A stretch of 64,000 nt of DNA from Pseudomonas atagonensis (GCF_011369485.1 NZ_VXCA01000035.1:52362-116361); one strand, 5' to 3'. Positions 25,292 to 34,048 are shown, counted from the stretch's first letter. Numbers and translations: made by a program. Notes: generated by a model from the sequence alone, not told the origin.

Positions 25292-26638
25292 ATGAGCCAA
25301 CCGTGGAGCCCTGACAGCTGGCGCGCCCTGCCGATCCAGCAACAACCCCAATACCCCGACGCCGCACACCTGCGCCAGGTCGAGCAAACCCTGGCCAGTT
25401 ATCCGCCACTGGTGTTTGCCGGCGAAGCGCGCGAGCTGCGTCGTCAGTTTGCCGAGGTCACTCAGGGCCGGGCGTTTCTGCTGCAGGGTGGCGATTGCGC
25501 CGAAAGCTTCGCCGAATTCTCTGCGGCAAAGATTCGCGACACGTTTAAAGTGTTGCTGCAAATGGCGATTGTCATGACCTTTGCGGCCGGTTGCCCGGTG
25601 GTCAAGGTCGGCCGTATGGCCGGTCAGTTCGCCAAGCCGCGTTCGGCCAACGACGAGACCATCGACGGCGTGACCCTGCCCGCCTACCGTGGGGATATCG
25701 TCAACGGCATCGGTTTTGACGAGAAGAGCCGCGTACCGGATCCCGAGCGTCTGCTGCAGTCCTATCACCAGTCCACCGCGACCCTCAACCTGCTGCGCGC
25801 GTTTGCTCAGGGCGGTTTTGCCGACCTGCATCAGGTGCACAAGTGGAACCTGGACTTCATCGCCAACTCGGCGCTGGCGGAGAAGTACAGCCACCTCGCC
25901 GACCGCATCGATGAAACCCTGGCGTTCATGCGTGCCTGTGGCATGGACAGCTCGCCGCAATTGCGCGAAACCAGTTTCTTCACTGCCCACGAAGCGCTGC
26001 TGCTGAACTATGAAGAAGCCTTCGTTCGCCGCGACAGCCTGACCAACGATTACTACGACTGCTCGGCCCACATGCTGTGGATCGGCGACCGCACCCGTCA
26101 GCTCGACGGCGCTCACGTTGAATTCCTGCGCGGGGTGAATAACCCGATTGGGGTCAAAGTCGGCCCGAGCATGAACCCGGACGATTTGATCCGCCTGATC
26201 GACGTGCTCAACCCGGACAACGATCCGGGCCGTCTGAACCTGATCGCGCGGATGGGTGCGAACAAGGTTGGCGATCACCTGCCGGCGCTGATCCGCGCGG
26301 TACAGCGCGAAGGCAAGCAGGTGCTGTGGAGTTCCGACCCGATGCACGGCAACACCATCAAAGCCAGCAGCGGCTACAAGACCCGCGATTTTGCGCAGAT
26401 CCTCGGCGAGGTGAAGCAATTCTTCCAGGTGCACGAGGCAGAAGGCAGTTATGCCGGCGGGATTCACATCGAAATGACCGGGCAGAACGTGACCGAGTGC
26501 ATTGGTGGGGCGCGGCCGATCACTGAAGACGGGTTGTCGGATCGCTATCACACGCATTGCGATCCTCGGATGAATGCCGATCAGTCGCTGGAACTGGCAT
26601 TTTTGATTGCCGAGACGTTGAAGCAAGTCCGTCGCTAG
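25292..26638 (+). CDS. 3-deoxy-7-phosphoheptulonate synthase, class II (AroAII)
   Basis: A 448-residue type II DAHP synthase catalysing the first step of the shikimate pathway from phosphoenolpyruvate and erythrose 4-phosphate. Family signatures are LLQGGDCAESF (metal Cys), VVKVGRMAGQFAKPRS, LPAYRGDIVNG, DCSAHMLWIGDRTRQLDGAH, MGANKVGDHLP, WSSDPMHGN and GGIHIEMTGQNVTECIGG. ATG 25292 begins the family N-terminus MSQPWSPDSWR. A second, unrelated class I isozyme is encoded at 39603. Type II enzymes of pseudomonads are linked to housekeeping aromatics or phenazine loci; there are no phenazine genes here. Confidence 0.95.
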   Translation: MSQPWSPDSWRALPIQQQPQYPDAAHLRQVEQTLASYPPLVFAGEARELRRQFAEVTQGRAFLLQGGDCAESFAEFSAAKIRDTFKVLLQMAIVMTFAAGCPVVKVGRMAGQFAKPRSANDETIDGVTLPAYRGDIVNGIGFDEKSRVPDPERLLQSYHQSTATLNLLRAFAQGGFADLHQVHKWNLDFIANSALAEKYSHLADRIDETLAFMRACGMDSSPQLRETSFFTAHEALLLNYEEAFVRRDSLTNDYYDCSAHMLWIGDRTRQLDGAHVEFLRGVNNPIGVKVGPSMNPDDLIRLIDVLNPDNDPGRLNLIARMGANKVGDHLPALIRAVQREGKQVLWSSDPMHGNTIKASSGYKTRDFAQILGEVKQFFQVHEAEGSYAGGIHIEMTGQNVTECIGGARPITEDGLSDRYHTHCDPRMNADQSLELAFLIAETLKQVRR

Positions 26639-26652
26639 ACCGCGCCGTCCCT

Positions 26653-26727
26653 TTCGCGAGCAGGCTCGCTCCCACACACGATTTGTGTCGTACACAAATC
26701 CAATGTGGGAGCGGGCTTTCTCGCGAA
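26653..26727. repeat. Inverted REP pair downstream of the class II DAHP synthase gene
   Basis: TCGCGAGCAGGCTCGCTCCCACA (about 26654-26676) and TGTGGGAGCGGGCTTTCTCGCGA (about 26704-26726) face each other across about 27 bp between convergent genes. Confidence 0.8.
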
Positions 26728-26736
26728 GAGGCCAGC

Positions 26737-27963
26737 TCAGACAACATCAATCTGCGCCAACGCCACCCGCAACCGCCCCGCACTCTCGCGGTGACAATTG
26801 AGCTGCACGCGCTCCAGCCCCAACCAGTGCGCCATCCGCCGCAAACTCACGGCCAGCGCCAGCATCCCCTCCTCATCCAGCCCCGGCTGTTCCTCGTGCA
26901 CTGCATGCACCGCCAGCCGCCCCGACGCCCGTTCGGCGCGCAAGTCGACTCGCGCGGCGATCCGCTCATTGTGCAAAAACGGCAACACGTAATAGCCGTA
27001 TACCCGCTTGTCCTGCGGCGTGTAGATCTCCAGCCGATAGCGAAAGTCGAACAATCGCTCGGTGCGGCTACGCTCCCAGATCAGTGAATCGAACGGCGAC
27101 AGCAGCGCGCTGGCGGCGACCTTGCGCGGGAATTTCGGCTCCGGCAGGCAGTAGGCGATTTGCCGCCAATCGCCGACTTCACAGGCAATCAACTGACCCG
27201 CTTCAACCAGTTCAGCCAAACGCGGTCGGGCATCGGCCGGATTCAGACGGAAGTAATCGCGCAGGTCTTTCTCAGTGCCAACGCCCAACGCGGTGGCGGC
27301 GTGCAACAACAAACCGCGCTGGGCGTTGGCTTCGTCAGGTAGCGCCTGTTGCAGAATGGCAGAAGGAATCACCCGCTCGGGCAAATCGTACAACCGCTCA
27401 AAACCCCGCCGCCCCGCCACCGTCACTTCACCGGCGGCAAACAACCATTCCAGCGCATGCTTTTCCGCACTCCAGTCCCACCAGGGCCCGGCCTTGTCCT
27501 CGCGGGTCGAGAGGCTGCCGGCACCCAGTGCGCCACGCTCTTCGACCAACGCCAGAACCCGGCGAATCGTCCCTTGCTGTTCACGACCGAATTTCGCCAG
27601 TTGCTGATAAATATCCTCGCCACGCTTTGCCCGCTGCATGCGCCAGCCGAGCAAGGGATACATCGACAACGGCAGCAACGAGGCTTCGTGGCCCCAATAT
27701 TCGAAGAGCGTACGACGCCGGCCCGAACTCCAGGCCGCCTGGTCGAGCAAATCAGAAGAATAGGAACCGAGACGGGAAAACAGCGGCAGATAGTGCGAGC
27801 GCACCAGCGCATTGACGGAGTCGATTTGCAGCAGGCCCAGCCGTTGGATCAGCTGATTGATGTGCGCAGCCTTGACGGTTGGCGGCTGGCGCCCGTTGAA
27901 CCCTTGGGCAGCCAGCGCCAGACGTCGCGCCTGTGTGATGGAAAAGGACAGTGTCGCGGGCAT
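26737..27963 (-). CDS. Winged-helix DNA glycosylase, YcaQ (AlkX) family
   Basis: A 408-residue protein of the HTH_42/YcaQ family. In E. coli, YcaQ removes N-alkylated bases and unhooks interstrand crosslinks. The catalytic Q-x-D motif is visible in LGLLQIDSVNALVRSHYLP (about 44-62), as is the family segment RTLFEYWGHEASLLP. The middle is winged-helix rich (ALEWLFAAGEVTVAGRRGFERLYDL), and the C-terminal part has LLSPFDSLIWERSRTERLFDF. ATG 27963 has AGGAGA 5-6 nt upstream; the longer frame has no better site. The crosslink-repair role is inferred from the family. Confidence 0.85.
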   Translation of the reverse strand: MPATLSFSITQARRLALAAQGFNGRQPPTVKAAHINQLIQRLGLLQIDSVNALVRSHYLPLFSRLGSYSSDLLDQAAWSSGRRRTLFEYWGHEASLLPLSMYPLLGWRMQRAKRGEDIYQQLAKFGREQQGTIRRVLALVEERGALGAGSLSTREDKAGPWWDWSAEKHALEWLFAAGEVTVAGRRGFERLYDLPERVIPSAILQQALPDEANAQRGLLLHAATALGVGTEKDLRDYFRLNPADARPRLAELVEAGQLIACEVGDWRQIAYCLPEPKFPRKVAASALLSPFDSLIWERSRTERLFDFRYRLEIYTPQDKRVYGYYVLPFLHNERIAARVDLRAERASGRLAVHAVHEEQPGLDEEGMLALAVSLRRMAHWLGLERVQLNCHRESAGRLRVALAQIDVV

Positions 27964-28027
27964 GAAAATCTCCTTGTCTGCTCGCAACCTACCTCACCGT
28001 AAGTGGGTTTGTGTAGCGTTCGGCTCA

Positions 28028-28243
28028 TCATTTATGCATCGGATCGTCCCAGAACGGCCGCACGGTTTCATGCTCGACGTCGGCACGGCTGATCCCGATA
28101 TCCTTCAAGGCTTCGTCGCTCAGGCTGGCGAGCAGTTCGCGCTCTCTGTGCAATTCGTACCAGCGACTAAACTTGTGCAGCAGATCGGAAACGATATGGC
28201 CGGTAAATTTTTCTTCGCCTGCGTACTCTTCATGACCTTTCAT
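28028..28243 (-). CDS. DUF1127 domain-containing small protein
   Basis: A 71-residue protein. The DUF1127 core lies at about 26-62: LHKFSRWYELHRERELLASLSD followed by EALKDIGISRADVEHE, giving the conserved pattern R-x-L..L-(S/D)-D..L-x-D-I-G-(I/L)-(S/T)-R. DUF1127 proteins are small Arg-rich proteins linked to RNA and phosphate or C metabolism in alphaproteobacteria; the function here is unknown. ATG 28243 has GGAGGG at about 8 nt, better than the upstream in-frame codons. It is divergent from a LysR gene that may regulate it. Confidence 0.82.
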   Translation of the reverse strand: MKGHEEYAGEEKFTGHIVSDLLHKFSRWYELHRERELLASLSDEALKDIGISRADVEHETVRPFWDDPMHK

Positions 28244-28340
28244 CGTGTTGCCCTCCATTGTGGATGGCTCAAGTCTCGTCCCGGCGCTAAGATCAATCCA
28301 ACGAATGTTTCTGATGGCATGCATCACGGAGATTCATCAA

Positions 28341-29195
28341 TTGTCGGCTTACCCCAGTATCGATACCGATGTCCTGCGCACCTTCGTCGCGATTGCCGAT
28401 CAGGGTGGTTTCACCCGCGCCGGCGAGATGGTCAACCGCACGCAATCAGCGGTGAGCATGCAGATGAAACGTCTGGAAGAGGACGTGTTGCAGCGCCAGT
28501 TGTTCGAACGTGACGGACGTCAGGTTCGCCTGACCGCCGAGGGCCAGGTGCTGCTCGGCTACGCGCGGCGCATTCTCAAACTGCACAGTGAGGTGTTCAA
28601 TACGCTGCGCGAGCCGCACATGGTCGGCACCGTGAAGATCGGCACGCCGGATGATTACGTGATGCGTTTTCTGCCGGGGATCCTGTCGCGGTTCGCGCAG
28701 TTTTATCCGCTGATCCAGATCGAAGTGCATTGCGAGTCGACCAAACAACTGTTGCAGCGCACCGATCTGGATTTATCGATCGTCACCCGCGAGCCGGGTA
28801 ACGAGATCGGTCAGTTGCTGCGCAAGGAGCGTTTCGTCTGGGCCGAAGCGCAAAACTTCAGCGCCCACGAGCAGACGCCGCTGCCTCTCGCGATGTTTAA
28901 CAGTGATTGTTTCTGCCGCTTGTGGGCCTGCAATGCGCTGGACGCGATGGGCCGCGATTACCGCATCGCCTATAACAGCAGCAGTCTGTCAGCGCTGATG
29001 GCGGTGGTGAGCGCGGGCCTGGCGATCACCGCGCAACTGGAGAGCCTGATCACTGCGGACATGCGCATTCTCGGCGCCGACGAGGACCTGCCGCTTTTGC
29101 CTGAGGCGAGCATCATGCTGATCCGCAACCTCAACAATCCTTCGCCGATTACCGAATGCCTGGCCGAGCACATCGTCGAAGGCTTCAAACTTTAA
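28341..29195 (+). CDS. LysR-family transcriptional regulator
   Basis: A 284-residue LysR-type regulator with an N-terminal winged HTH (DVLRTFVAIADQGGFTRAGEM, then QSAVSMQMKRLEEDVLQRQLFERDG) and a C-terminal periplasmic-binding-like effector domain (from about 90). I chose TTG 28341 because GGAGA lies 8 nt upstream and the protein then begins SAYPSIDTDVLRTF, typical of its close relatives; ATG 28305 and ATG 28314 lack a ribosome binding site. It is divergent from the DUF1127 gene. Its 3' end overlaps that of the convergent TauE/SafE gene by 11 bp. The effector is unknown. Confidence 0.82.
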   Translation: MSAYPSIDTDVLRTFVAIADQGGFTRAGEMVNRTQSAVSMQMKRLEEDVLQRQLFERDGRQVRLTAEGQVLLGYARRILKLHSEVFNTLREPHMVGTVKIGTPDDYVMRFLPGILSRFAQFYPLIQIEVHCESTKQLLQRTDLDLSIVTREPGNEIGQLLRKERFVWAEAQNFSAHEQTPLPLAMFNSDCFCRLWACNALDAMGRDYRIAYNSSSLSALMAVVSAGLAITAQLESLITADMRILGADEDLPLLPEASIMLIRNLNNPSPITECLAEHIVEGFKL

Positions 29196-29931
29196 ACGCG
29201 AGCATCACCGCACAGAGCACTAGGAATCCGCAGAACAGCCCGCGCAGGAGTTTTTCCGGCATGGCGTGGGCAACTTTCACACCCCAACTGATGCTCGCCA
29301 GACCACCCAGCGCCAACGGCAGACCGATCATCCAATTCACTTCGTGATGCAACGCGTAAGTCACCAAAGTGACGCCGGTACTGGGCAAGGCCAGTGCCAG
29401 CGACAAACCTTGCGCCACCACTTGCGTGGTGCCGAACAGACTGGTCAGTACCGGCGTTGCCACCACCGCCCCGCCGACACCGAACAAGCCGCCCATGGTG
29501 CCGGACGCCGCGCCGAGCACACCGAGCCACCGCCAGGAATAACGCATCTCGGCAGTGGCTGCCGGGCGTTTGCCGAACATCTTCAGCAGGTTATAAGCTG
29601 ACAGCGCCACCAGAAACGCGACGAAACCGATGCGCATGGTTTGCGCATCGATGCCCACCGCCCAGATCGAGCCGATCCAGGCAAAGCAAAAACCCATGAG
29701 CGCCAATGGCAATGCGTGGCGCAGCTCAATGCGATTGCGCTGGTGATAACGCCACAACGCCAGCATCACGTTCGGCACGACCATCACCAGCGCGGTGCCT
29801 TGGGCGATTTGCTGGTCGAGACCGAACCAGACGCCCAGCAACGGGATAGCGATCAAACCGCCACCGATGCCGAAAATACCGCCCAGTGTGCCAAGGGCTG
29901 CGCCAAACAGCAGGTACAACAAAAACTCCAT
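29185..29931 (-). CDS. TauE/SafE-family sulfite/anion exporter
   Basis: A 248-residue polytopic inner-membrane protein with about eight hydrophobic segments. Two repeated signature motifs are visible: GGIFGIGGGLIAIPLL near the N-terminus (about 17-33) and GGLFGVGGAVVATPVL in the middle (about 145-160), typical of TauE/SafE permeases that export sulfite, sulfoacetate or related anions. The substrate is not deducible. It starts at ATG 29931 or the adjacent GTG 29934; GAGG lies upstream. It is divergent from the next LysR gene, which is a candidate regulator. Confidence 0.88.
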   Translation of the reverse strand: MEFLLYLLFGAALGTLGGIFGIGGGLIAIPLLGVWFGLDQQIAQGTALVMVVPNVMLALWRYHQRNRIELRHALPLALMGFCFAWIGSIWAVGIDAQTMRIGFVAFLVALSAYNLLKMFGKRPAATAEMRYSWRWLGVLGAASGTMGGLFGVGGAVVATPVLTSLFGTTQVVAQGLSLALALPSTGVTLVTYALHHEVNWMIGLPLALGGLASISWGVKVAHAMPEKLLRGLFCGFLVLCAVMLAFKV

Positions 29932-30043
29932 CACAGCCGAATTCCTCTTACGTCAGGCGATTCATCCTACGCAGTCGACGCTGGCGGGGAAACGCACAGC
30001 ACCGCACAATGGCTATGCCGATTTCGCACAAGCGTGGACTGAT

Positions 30044-31000
30044 ATGAATCCCAATCAACTGACCGATCAGCTCGGGTTGTTCCTTGATGTGCTGGAAAGC
30101 GGCAGTTTTTCCGCCGCCTCGCGCCGTCATCCGCTGACGCCTTCAGCCGTCGCCCGGCGCATCGACAGCCTCGAAAGTGCCGTCGGCAGTCAATTGTTCA
30201 TCCGCAGTACCCACGCCGTGCGTGCCACGCCGGCCGGCCTGGCATTTGCCGAACGGGCGCGGCGCATTGTCGCCGAGCTGCAACTGGCCCGGGCCGAAGC
30301 GGTATCCCTGAGCAGCGCGCCGGAGGGGCTGATTCGAATTGATGCACCAGCGGCCTTCGGGCGTCGACACCTGGCGCCAGTGATTGCCGATTTTCTGGTG
30401 CTGTACCCGGGGCTGGATGTGCAGCTGCACCTGATCGACAGCTTCGTCGACATGGCCGGGTCGAACCTGGGCAAAGTCGATCTGGTATTGCGCGCCGGGC
30501 AACTGGCAGATACGCGACTGGTCGCCACACCGCTGGCGAGCATGGTGCGCATCGCCTGCGCGAGCCCCGACTATCTCAAACGCCGTGGCGTGCCGAATGC
30601 GCCCGCACAGTTGAGCGAACACGACGGTCTCGACTGGGACGGACTGGCCCCGCCATTCGCCTGGCGGTTTGAACAAAACGGGCAGATGCAGCTGCATCGA
30701 CCGGCACGCATCCGCATGAGCGCCAACAATGCCGAAGCTTTAGTGTGCGGCGCATTGGCCGGGCTGGGCATTGCCCATCTGCCGACCTGGCTGGCCAGCG
30801 AGTACCTGCTACGCGGCGAACTGATCCCGCTGTTTTGCGAGAATGGCCTGCCGGAGCCAGAGACCACGGGCATCTATGCCTTGCGCATGGAACAACAAAC
30901 CAACTCGCGCAGCCGCCTGCTGCTGGAATACCTGAAAACCCGCTTCAGCCCGGTACCGCCATGGGATCTTGCGTTACAACGCGACTTCGGCCGGCACTGA
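30044..31000 (+). CDS. LysR-family transcriptional regulator
   Basis: A 318-residue LysR protein. Its N-terminal HTH (LGLFLDVLESGSFSAASRR, TPSAVARRIDSLESAVGSQLF) is followed by an effector domain of the CrgA/DsdC-like type (APAAFGRRHLAPVIADFL). The many-residue open frame upstream of 30044 is not conserved; the domain begins at MNPNQLTDQLGLFLD. It is divergent from the TauE/SafE exporter gene across about 110 bp, suggesting it controls that exporter. Confidence 0.88.
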   Translation: MNPNQLTDQLGLFLDVLESGSFSAASRRHPLTPSAVARRIDSLESAVGSQLFIRSTHAVRATPAGLAFAERARRIVAELQLARAEAVSLSSAPEGLIRIDAPAAFGRRHLAPVIADFLVLYPGLDVQLHLIDSFVDMAGSNLGKVDLVLRAGQLADTRLVATPLASMVRIACASPDYLKRRGVPNAPAQLSEHDGLDWDGLAPPFAWRFEQNGQMQLHRPARIRMSANNAEALVCGALAGLGIAHLPTWLASEYLLRGELIPLFCENGLPEPETTGIYALRMEQQTNSRSRLLLEYLKTRFSPVPPWDLALQRDFGRH

Positions 31001-31018
31001 TGGCCTGATAATTATCTG

Positions 31019-31041
31019 GCGCATTAAACATTCGGGCGCTA
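31019..31041 (+). promoter_or_regulatory. Operator-like sequence upstream of ohrR
   Basis: GCGCATTAAACATTCGGGC continues to GCTA at 31041. It is preceded by TTATCTG, as at the ohr site. It matches the 31698-31720 site at 17 of 23 positions, with most differences being C/T. It lies just upstream of the ohrR start, where an autoregulatory OhrR box is expected. Confidence 0.6.
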
Positions 31042-31073
31042 GATTCGTGGGCATGACTGATCAAGGCTCTGAC

Positions 31074-31538
31074 ATGACCATCGACCGCACCACCCCTGAC
31101 GTTTGCGAAGAACTGCTGCTGGACAACCAGGCCTGCTTCGCCCTGCATTCCACATCGTTGATGATGACCAAGGTCTACAAGCCGCTGTTGCAGGCGCTGG
31201 GCCTGACCTACCCGCAGTACCTGGCGATGATGGTGTTGTGGGAGAAGGATGGTTTGACGGTTGGAGAAATCAGCACGCGACTGCTGACAGATCCGGGGTC
31301 ACTGACGCCGCTGCTCAAACGGCTGGAAGGCGAAGGGCTGCTCAGCCGCACGCGCAGCCGCGAGGACGAGCGAGTGGTGATCGTTGAGCTCACCGAGCAG
31401 GGTCGCGCATTGAAGGATCAGGCCCGAAGCGTGCCGCCGTGCATCCTGGGCGCCAGCGGTTTCAGCCTTGAGCGTTTGCAGAATCTGCAATCAGAACTGC
31501 AGGCTCTACGCAGCCATCTGCAGGACAGCCTGACCTGA
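31074..31538 (+). CDS. ohrR: Organic hydroperoxide-sensing MarR repressor OhrR
   Basis: A 154-residue MarR-family repressor. The OhrR core PLLQALGLTYPQYLAMMVLW and the DNA-binding helix DPGSLTPLLKRLEGEGLL are clear. The reactive cysteine is in LLLDNQACFALHSTS (about Cys21), which is oxidised by organic hydroperoxides to release DNA; a second Cys lies near 122 (PPCILG). ATG 31074 (AAGG 8 nt upstream) is preferred over ATG 31053. The target gene ohr lies 250 bp downstream, and both promoters share an operator-like sequence. Confidence 0.9.
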   Translation: MTIDRTTPDVCEELLLDNQACFALHSTSLMMTKVYKPLLQALGLTYPQYLAMMVLWEKDGLTVGEISTRLLTDPGSLTPLLKRLEGEGLLSRTRSREDERVVIVELTEQGRALKDQARSVPPCILGASGFSLERLQNLQSELQALRSHLQDSLT

Positions 31539-31697
31539 AACTCGCTTTCTCTGGATCTCATCTTCTTCTGGATTCTCCCCCAGATTGAAATTTTTTCGCA
31601 GGCGGGGATGCCTCCTTCAGCGCTCTATTTCAACTCTCCCAGCCAATCGGACTACTCCGTTCACCCTCGTGATCGGTTTTTTTCAAAAATTTATCTT
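31539..31697. other. Upstream part of the ohr intergenic region
   Basis: About 160 bp after ohrR, T-rich in the middle (31570-31700). No gene or clear hairpin terminator is visible; the promoter of ohr probably begins near its right end. Confidence 0.35.
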
Positions 31698-31720
31698 GCG
31701 CACTAAATACTTGCGAGCTA
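31698..31720 (+). promoter_or_regulatory. Operator-like sequence upstream of ohr
   Basis: GCGCACTAAATACTTGCGAG continues to CTA and is preceded by TTATCTT. It matches the sequence upstream of ohrR. Immediately downstream is another TTATCTCGCAC, then two TTAGCGC direct repeats at 31739-31745 and 31754-31760, spaced by 15 bp. A multi-site OhrR operator is inferred. Confidence 0.6.
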
Positions 31721-31789
31721 CCTTTATCTCGCACTTACTTAGCGCGCAAACAATTAGCGCAAAAAAACTCACTCATCGAGGCTCACACC

Positions 31790-32209
31790 ATGCAAACTCT
31801 CTACACTGCAATCGCAACCTCCACTGGCGGCCGTGACGGTCGTGCGGTCTCCAGCGACAACATCCTCGACGTCAAACTCGCCACCCCGAAAGAACTCGGC
31901 GGTGCCGGCGGCGCGGCGACCAACCCTGAGCAATTGTTTGCCGCCGGCTACTCGGCCTGCTTCATCGGCGCACTGAAATTCGTCGCCAGCCAGACCAAGC
32001 GCAAGATCCCGGACGATGCGTCGATCACTGCCCACGTTGGCATTGGCCAGATCCCCGGCGGTTTCGGTCTGGATATCGACCTGCACATCAGCCTGCCGGG
32101 CCTTGAGCAAGCCGACGCACAAAGCCTGGTCGAAGCGGCTCACCAGGTCTGCCCGTACTCCAACGCCACCCGCGGCAATGTCGATGTACGCCTGCACGTG
32201 ACCGTGTAA
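31790..32209 (+). CDS. ohr: Organic hydroperoxide reductase Ohr
   Basis: A 139-residue Ohr/OsmC-fold thiol peroxidase that reduces organic (fatty acid) hydroperoxides with lipoylated proteins as electron donors. The peroxidatic Cys is in AAGYSACFIGALKFVA (Cys57) and the resolving Cys in AHQVCPYSNATRGNVDV (about Cys121); the Ohr-specific LATPKELGG...ATNPEQLFA segment is present. The length is normal. A terminator follows. Expression is expected to be induced by peroxide through OhrR. Confidence 0.95.
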   Translation: MQTLYTAIATSTGGRDGRAVSSDNILDVKLATPKELGGAGGAATNPEQLFAAGYSACFIGALKFVASQTKRKIPDDASITAHVGIGQIPGGFGLDIDLHISLPGLEQADAQSLVEAAHQVCPYSNATRGNVDVRLHVTV

Positions 32210-32236
32210 TTGGCCTGAAGCAAAAATCGCAGGCAC

Positions 32237-32267
32237 AAAAAAGCCCGACTCAATGGTCGGGCTTTTT
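32237..32267. terminator. Bidirectional terminator between ohr and efp
   Basis: The arms AAAAAAGCCCGAC and GTCGGGCTTTTT flank a short loop, TCAATG. A- and T-runs are present on both sides, matching the convergent ohr and efp genes. Confidence 0.9.
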
Positions 32268-32287
32268 CTTTTCCGTAAAAGCAGTGC

Positions 32288-32857
32288 TTATTTGGCACGG
32301 CCTTTGTAGGAACCGCCTTCGCGGGTATCGATCTCGATCATGTCGCCGATTTCGATGAAGTCAGCAACCGACAGCTCGGTACCGTTCTTCAGTTTGGCAG
32401 GCTTCATCACTTTGCCGGAAGTGTCACCGCGAGCGGAACCTTCGGTGTAGTCAACCTGACGCACGATAGTGGTCGGCAGCTCTACGGAAACCAGACGCTC
32501 TTCGAAGAACACGGCTTCGCAAACGTCGGTCATGCCTTCTTCAACGAAAGGCAGAACGCTTTCGATGTCTTCGGCATTCAGTTCGTACATGGTGTAGTCG
32601 GTGGTGTCCATGAACGTGTAGGTGTCACCGCTGATGAAAGACAGGGTGGCTTCTTTACGATCCAGGATCACGTCGTCCAGTTTGTCGTCCGCACCGTAAA
32701 CGGTTTCGGTCTTGTAACCGGTCAGCAGGTTTTTCAGCTTGGTCTTCATGATCGCGCTGTTACGGCCCGACTTGGTGAATTCAGCTTTCTGAACCAGCCA
32801 AGGATCGTTGTCGATACGGATCACGGTACCGGGTTTGAGTTCTTTACCAGTTTTCAT
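32288..32857 (-). CDS. efp: Elongation factor P
   Basis: A 189-residue EF-P, which rescues ribosomes stalled at polyproline by contacting the P-site tRNA. KOW-like N-domain KTGKELKPGTVIRID, then the modification loop EFTKSGRNSAIMKTK; residue 32 is Arg rather than Lys. The C-terminal OB domains end in GDMIEIDTREGGSYKGRAK. Arg32 is the site rhamnosylated by EarP in Pseudomonas, and earP lies just upstream on the same strand, so no PoxA/EpmA lysylation would be needed. Confidence 0.96.
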   Translation of the reverse strand: MKTGKELKPGTVIRIDNDPWLVQKAEFTKSGRNSAIMKTKLKNLLTGYKTETVYGADDKLDDVILDRKEATLSFISGDTYTFMDTTDYTMYELNAEDIESVLPFVEEGMTDVCEAVFFEERLVSVELPTTIVRQVDYTEGSARGDTSGKVMKPAKLKNGTELSVADFIEIGDMIEIDTREGGSYKGRAK

Positions 32858-32905
32858 TGCGAATATCCGAATTTGGATGGGATTTACAAAAATCTAGGCC
32901 GCGTA

Positions 32906-34048
32906 TCATATCCAATTTACATAAAACTGTACCAGCGCCGTGGCAAGATCCGCCTGCAAGCCTTGTTCCAGACACCACGCTTCGGCATTTTCCTGCAGCT
33001 GCGGCCAATGTTTACGGGCGGCGAGCCAGTGTTCACCTATCGGCTGCCCTGCACTCCACGCTCGCCACAGACCGTTCATCGCCTCGGCGGCGCCCGGTGA
33101 AAGGCCTTTGGTGTACAGCGCAAGGAAGGCATCAAGCTTGTCCAGATGGATGTCTTCGTCCTGCTGATAGATGTGCCAGAGCATCGGGCGCCCCGCCCAC
33201 TGTGCCCGCACGAACGAATCCTCGCCGCGCACCGCGTTGAAATCGCAGCACCAAAGCAGACGGTCGTATTGATCCTGACGGACGAACGGCAGCACTTGCA
33301 CGGTCAGTGACTGGCGCACATGAATAGCGCCGACCGTCAGGCTTTCCACGCCGAGCCAGCGCGCAACGTCGCCAAGGATTCGGCCTTCCGGCACCAGCAA
33401 GTGGGTTGGTTGTGCGTCGGCAGACAACACCTTGAGCCAACTGGCCAATCCTGCATTCTCGTAGGCAAACAGCGAAACCAGCTGCGCCTCGGGCGCACGA
33501 TCAATTCCCAGGCCTTGCAGGAATTGTCGCTGCGCCTGGAGATCCTGTTGAAACTGCCGACACTGCTCGAGCAATCCACGCTCACGCAGCAGTCCACCGG
33601 TACCTGGCTGGAACCCCGGAAAGAAGAAGAACTTCTGCACCGATTTGTATTTGACCGAAGGCAACCCGTGACAACCGGTCACCCAGTCTTCAGCGCTCAG
33701 ATAGTCCAGATTCATCCACAGCAGCGGTTTTTCCCGCGCGGCCATGGCGTCCATGTAAGCGCCCGGCAACTGGCAGGCAAATGCCGCGATCACCACGTCA
33801 CCGGCCTCGGTCGGCAACCACTCGCCCGGCCAGTGCCGCACATCCACACCTTGCTGAAATTGCTGCGCAGCATCGATGTCGATCTCTGGGCAAAGACGTT
33901 CGAACGCACGCAGGTCATCGACCCACAAGCGTACCGCCAGCGAGTGTTCGGCCACCAGTTGCCGGGCCAGACGCCAGGTCACGCCAATGTCGCCAAAGTT
34001 GTCGACCACGGTGCAAAAAATATCCCAGCGGGTGTTCACTTCCGGCAT
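32906..34048 (-). CDS. earP: EF-P arginine rhamnosyltransferase EarP
   Basis: A 380-residue GT-B glycosyltransferase that transfers rhamnose from dTDP-L-rhamnose to Arg32 of EF-P. The conserved N-terminal motif is DIFCTVVDNFGDIGVTWRLA; its Asp16 and Asp20 correspond to the catalytic/acceptor-binding aspartates of the family. The nucleotide-sugar site is in DFNAVRGEDSFVRAQWAGRP and HIYQQDEDIHLDKLDAFL. It lies 48 bp upstream of efp on the same strand, the usual genetic pairing. Confidence 0.93.
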   Translation of the reverse strand: MPEVNTRWDIFCTVVDNFGDIGVTWRLARQLVAEHSLAVRLWVDDLRAFERLCPEIDIDAAQQFQQGVDVRHWPGEWLPTEAGDVVIAAFACQLPGAYMDAMAAREKPLLWMNLDYLSAEDWVTGCHGLPSVKYKSVQKFFFFPGFQPGTGGLLRERGLLEQCRQFQQDLQAQRQFLQGLGIDRAPEAQLVSLFAYENAGLASWLKVLSADAQPTHLLVPEGRILGDVARWLGVESLTVGAIHVRQSLTVQVLPFVRQDQYDRLLWCCDFNAVRGEDSFVRAQWAGRPMLWHIYQQDEDIHLDKLDAFLALYTKGLSPGAAEAMNGLWRAWSAGQPIGEHWLAARKHWPQLQENAEAWCLEQGLQADLATALVQFYVNWI

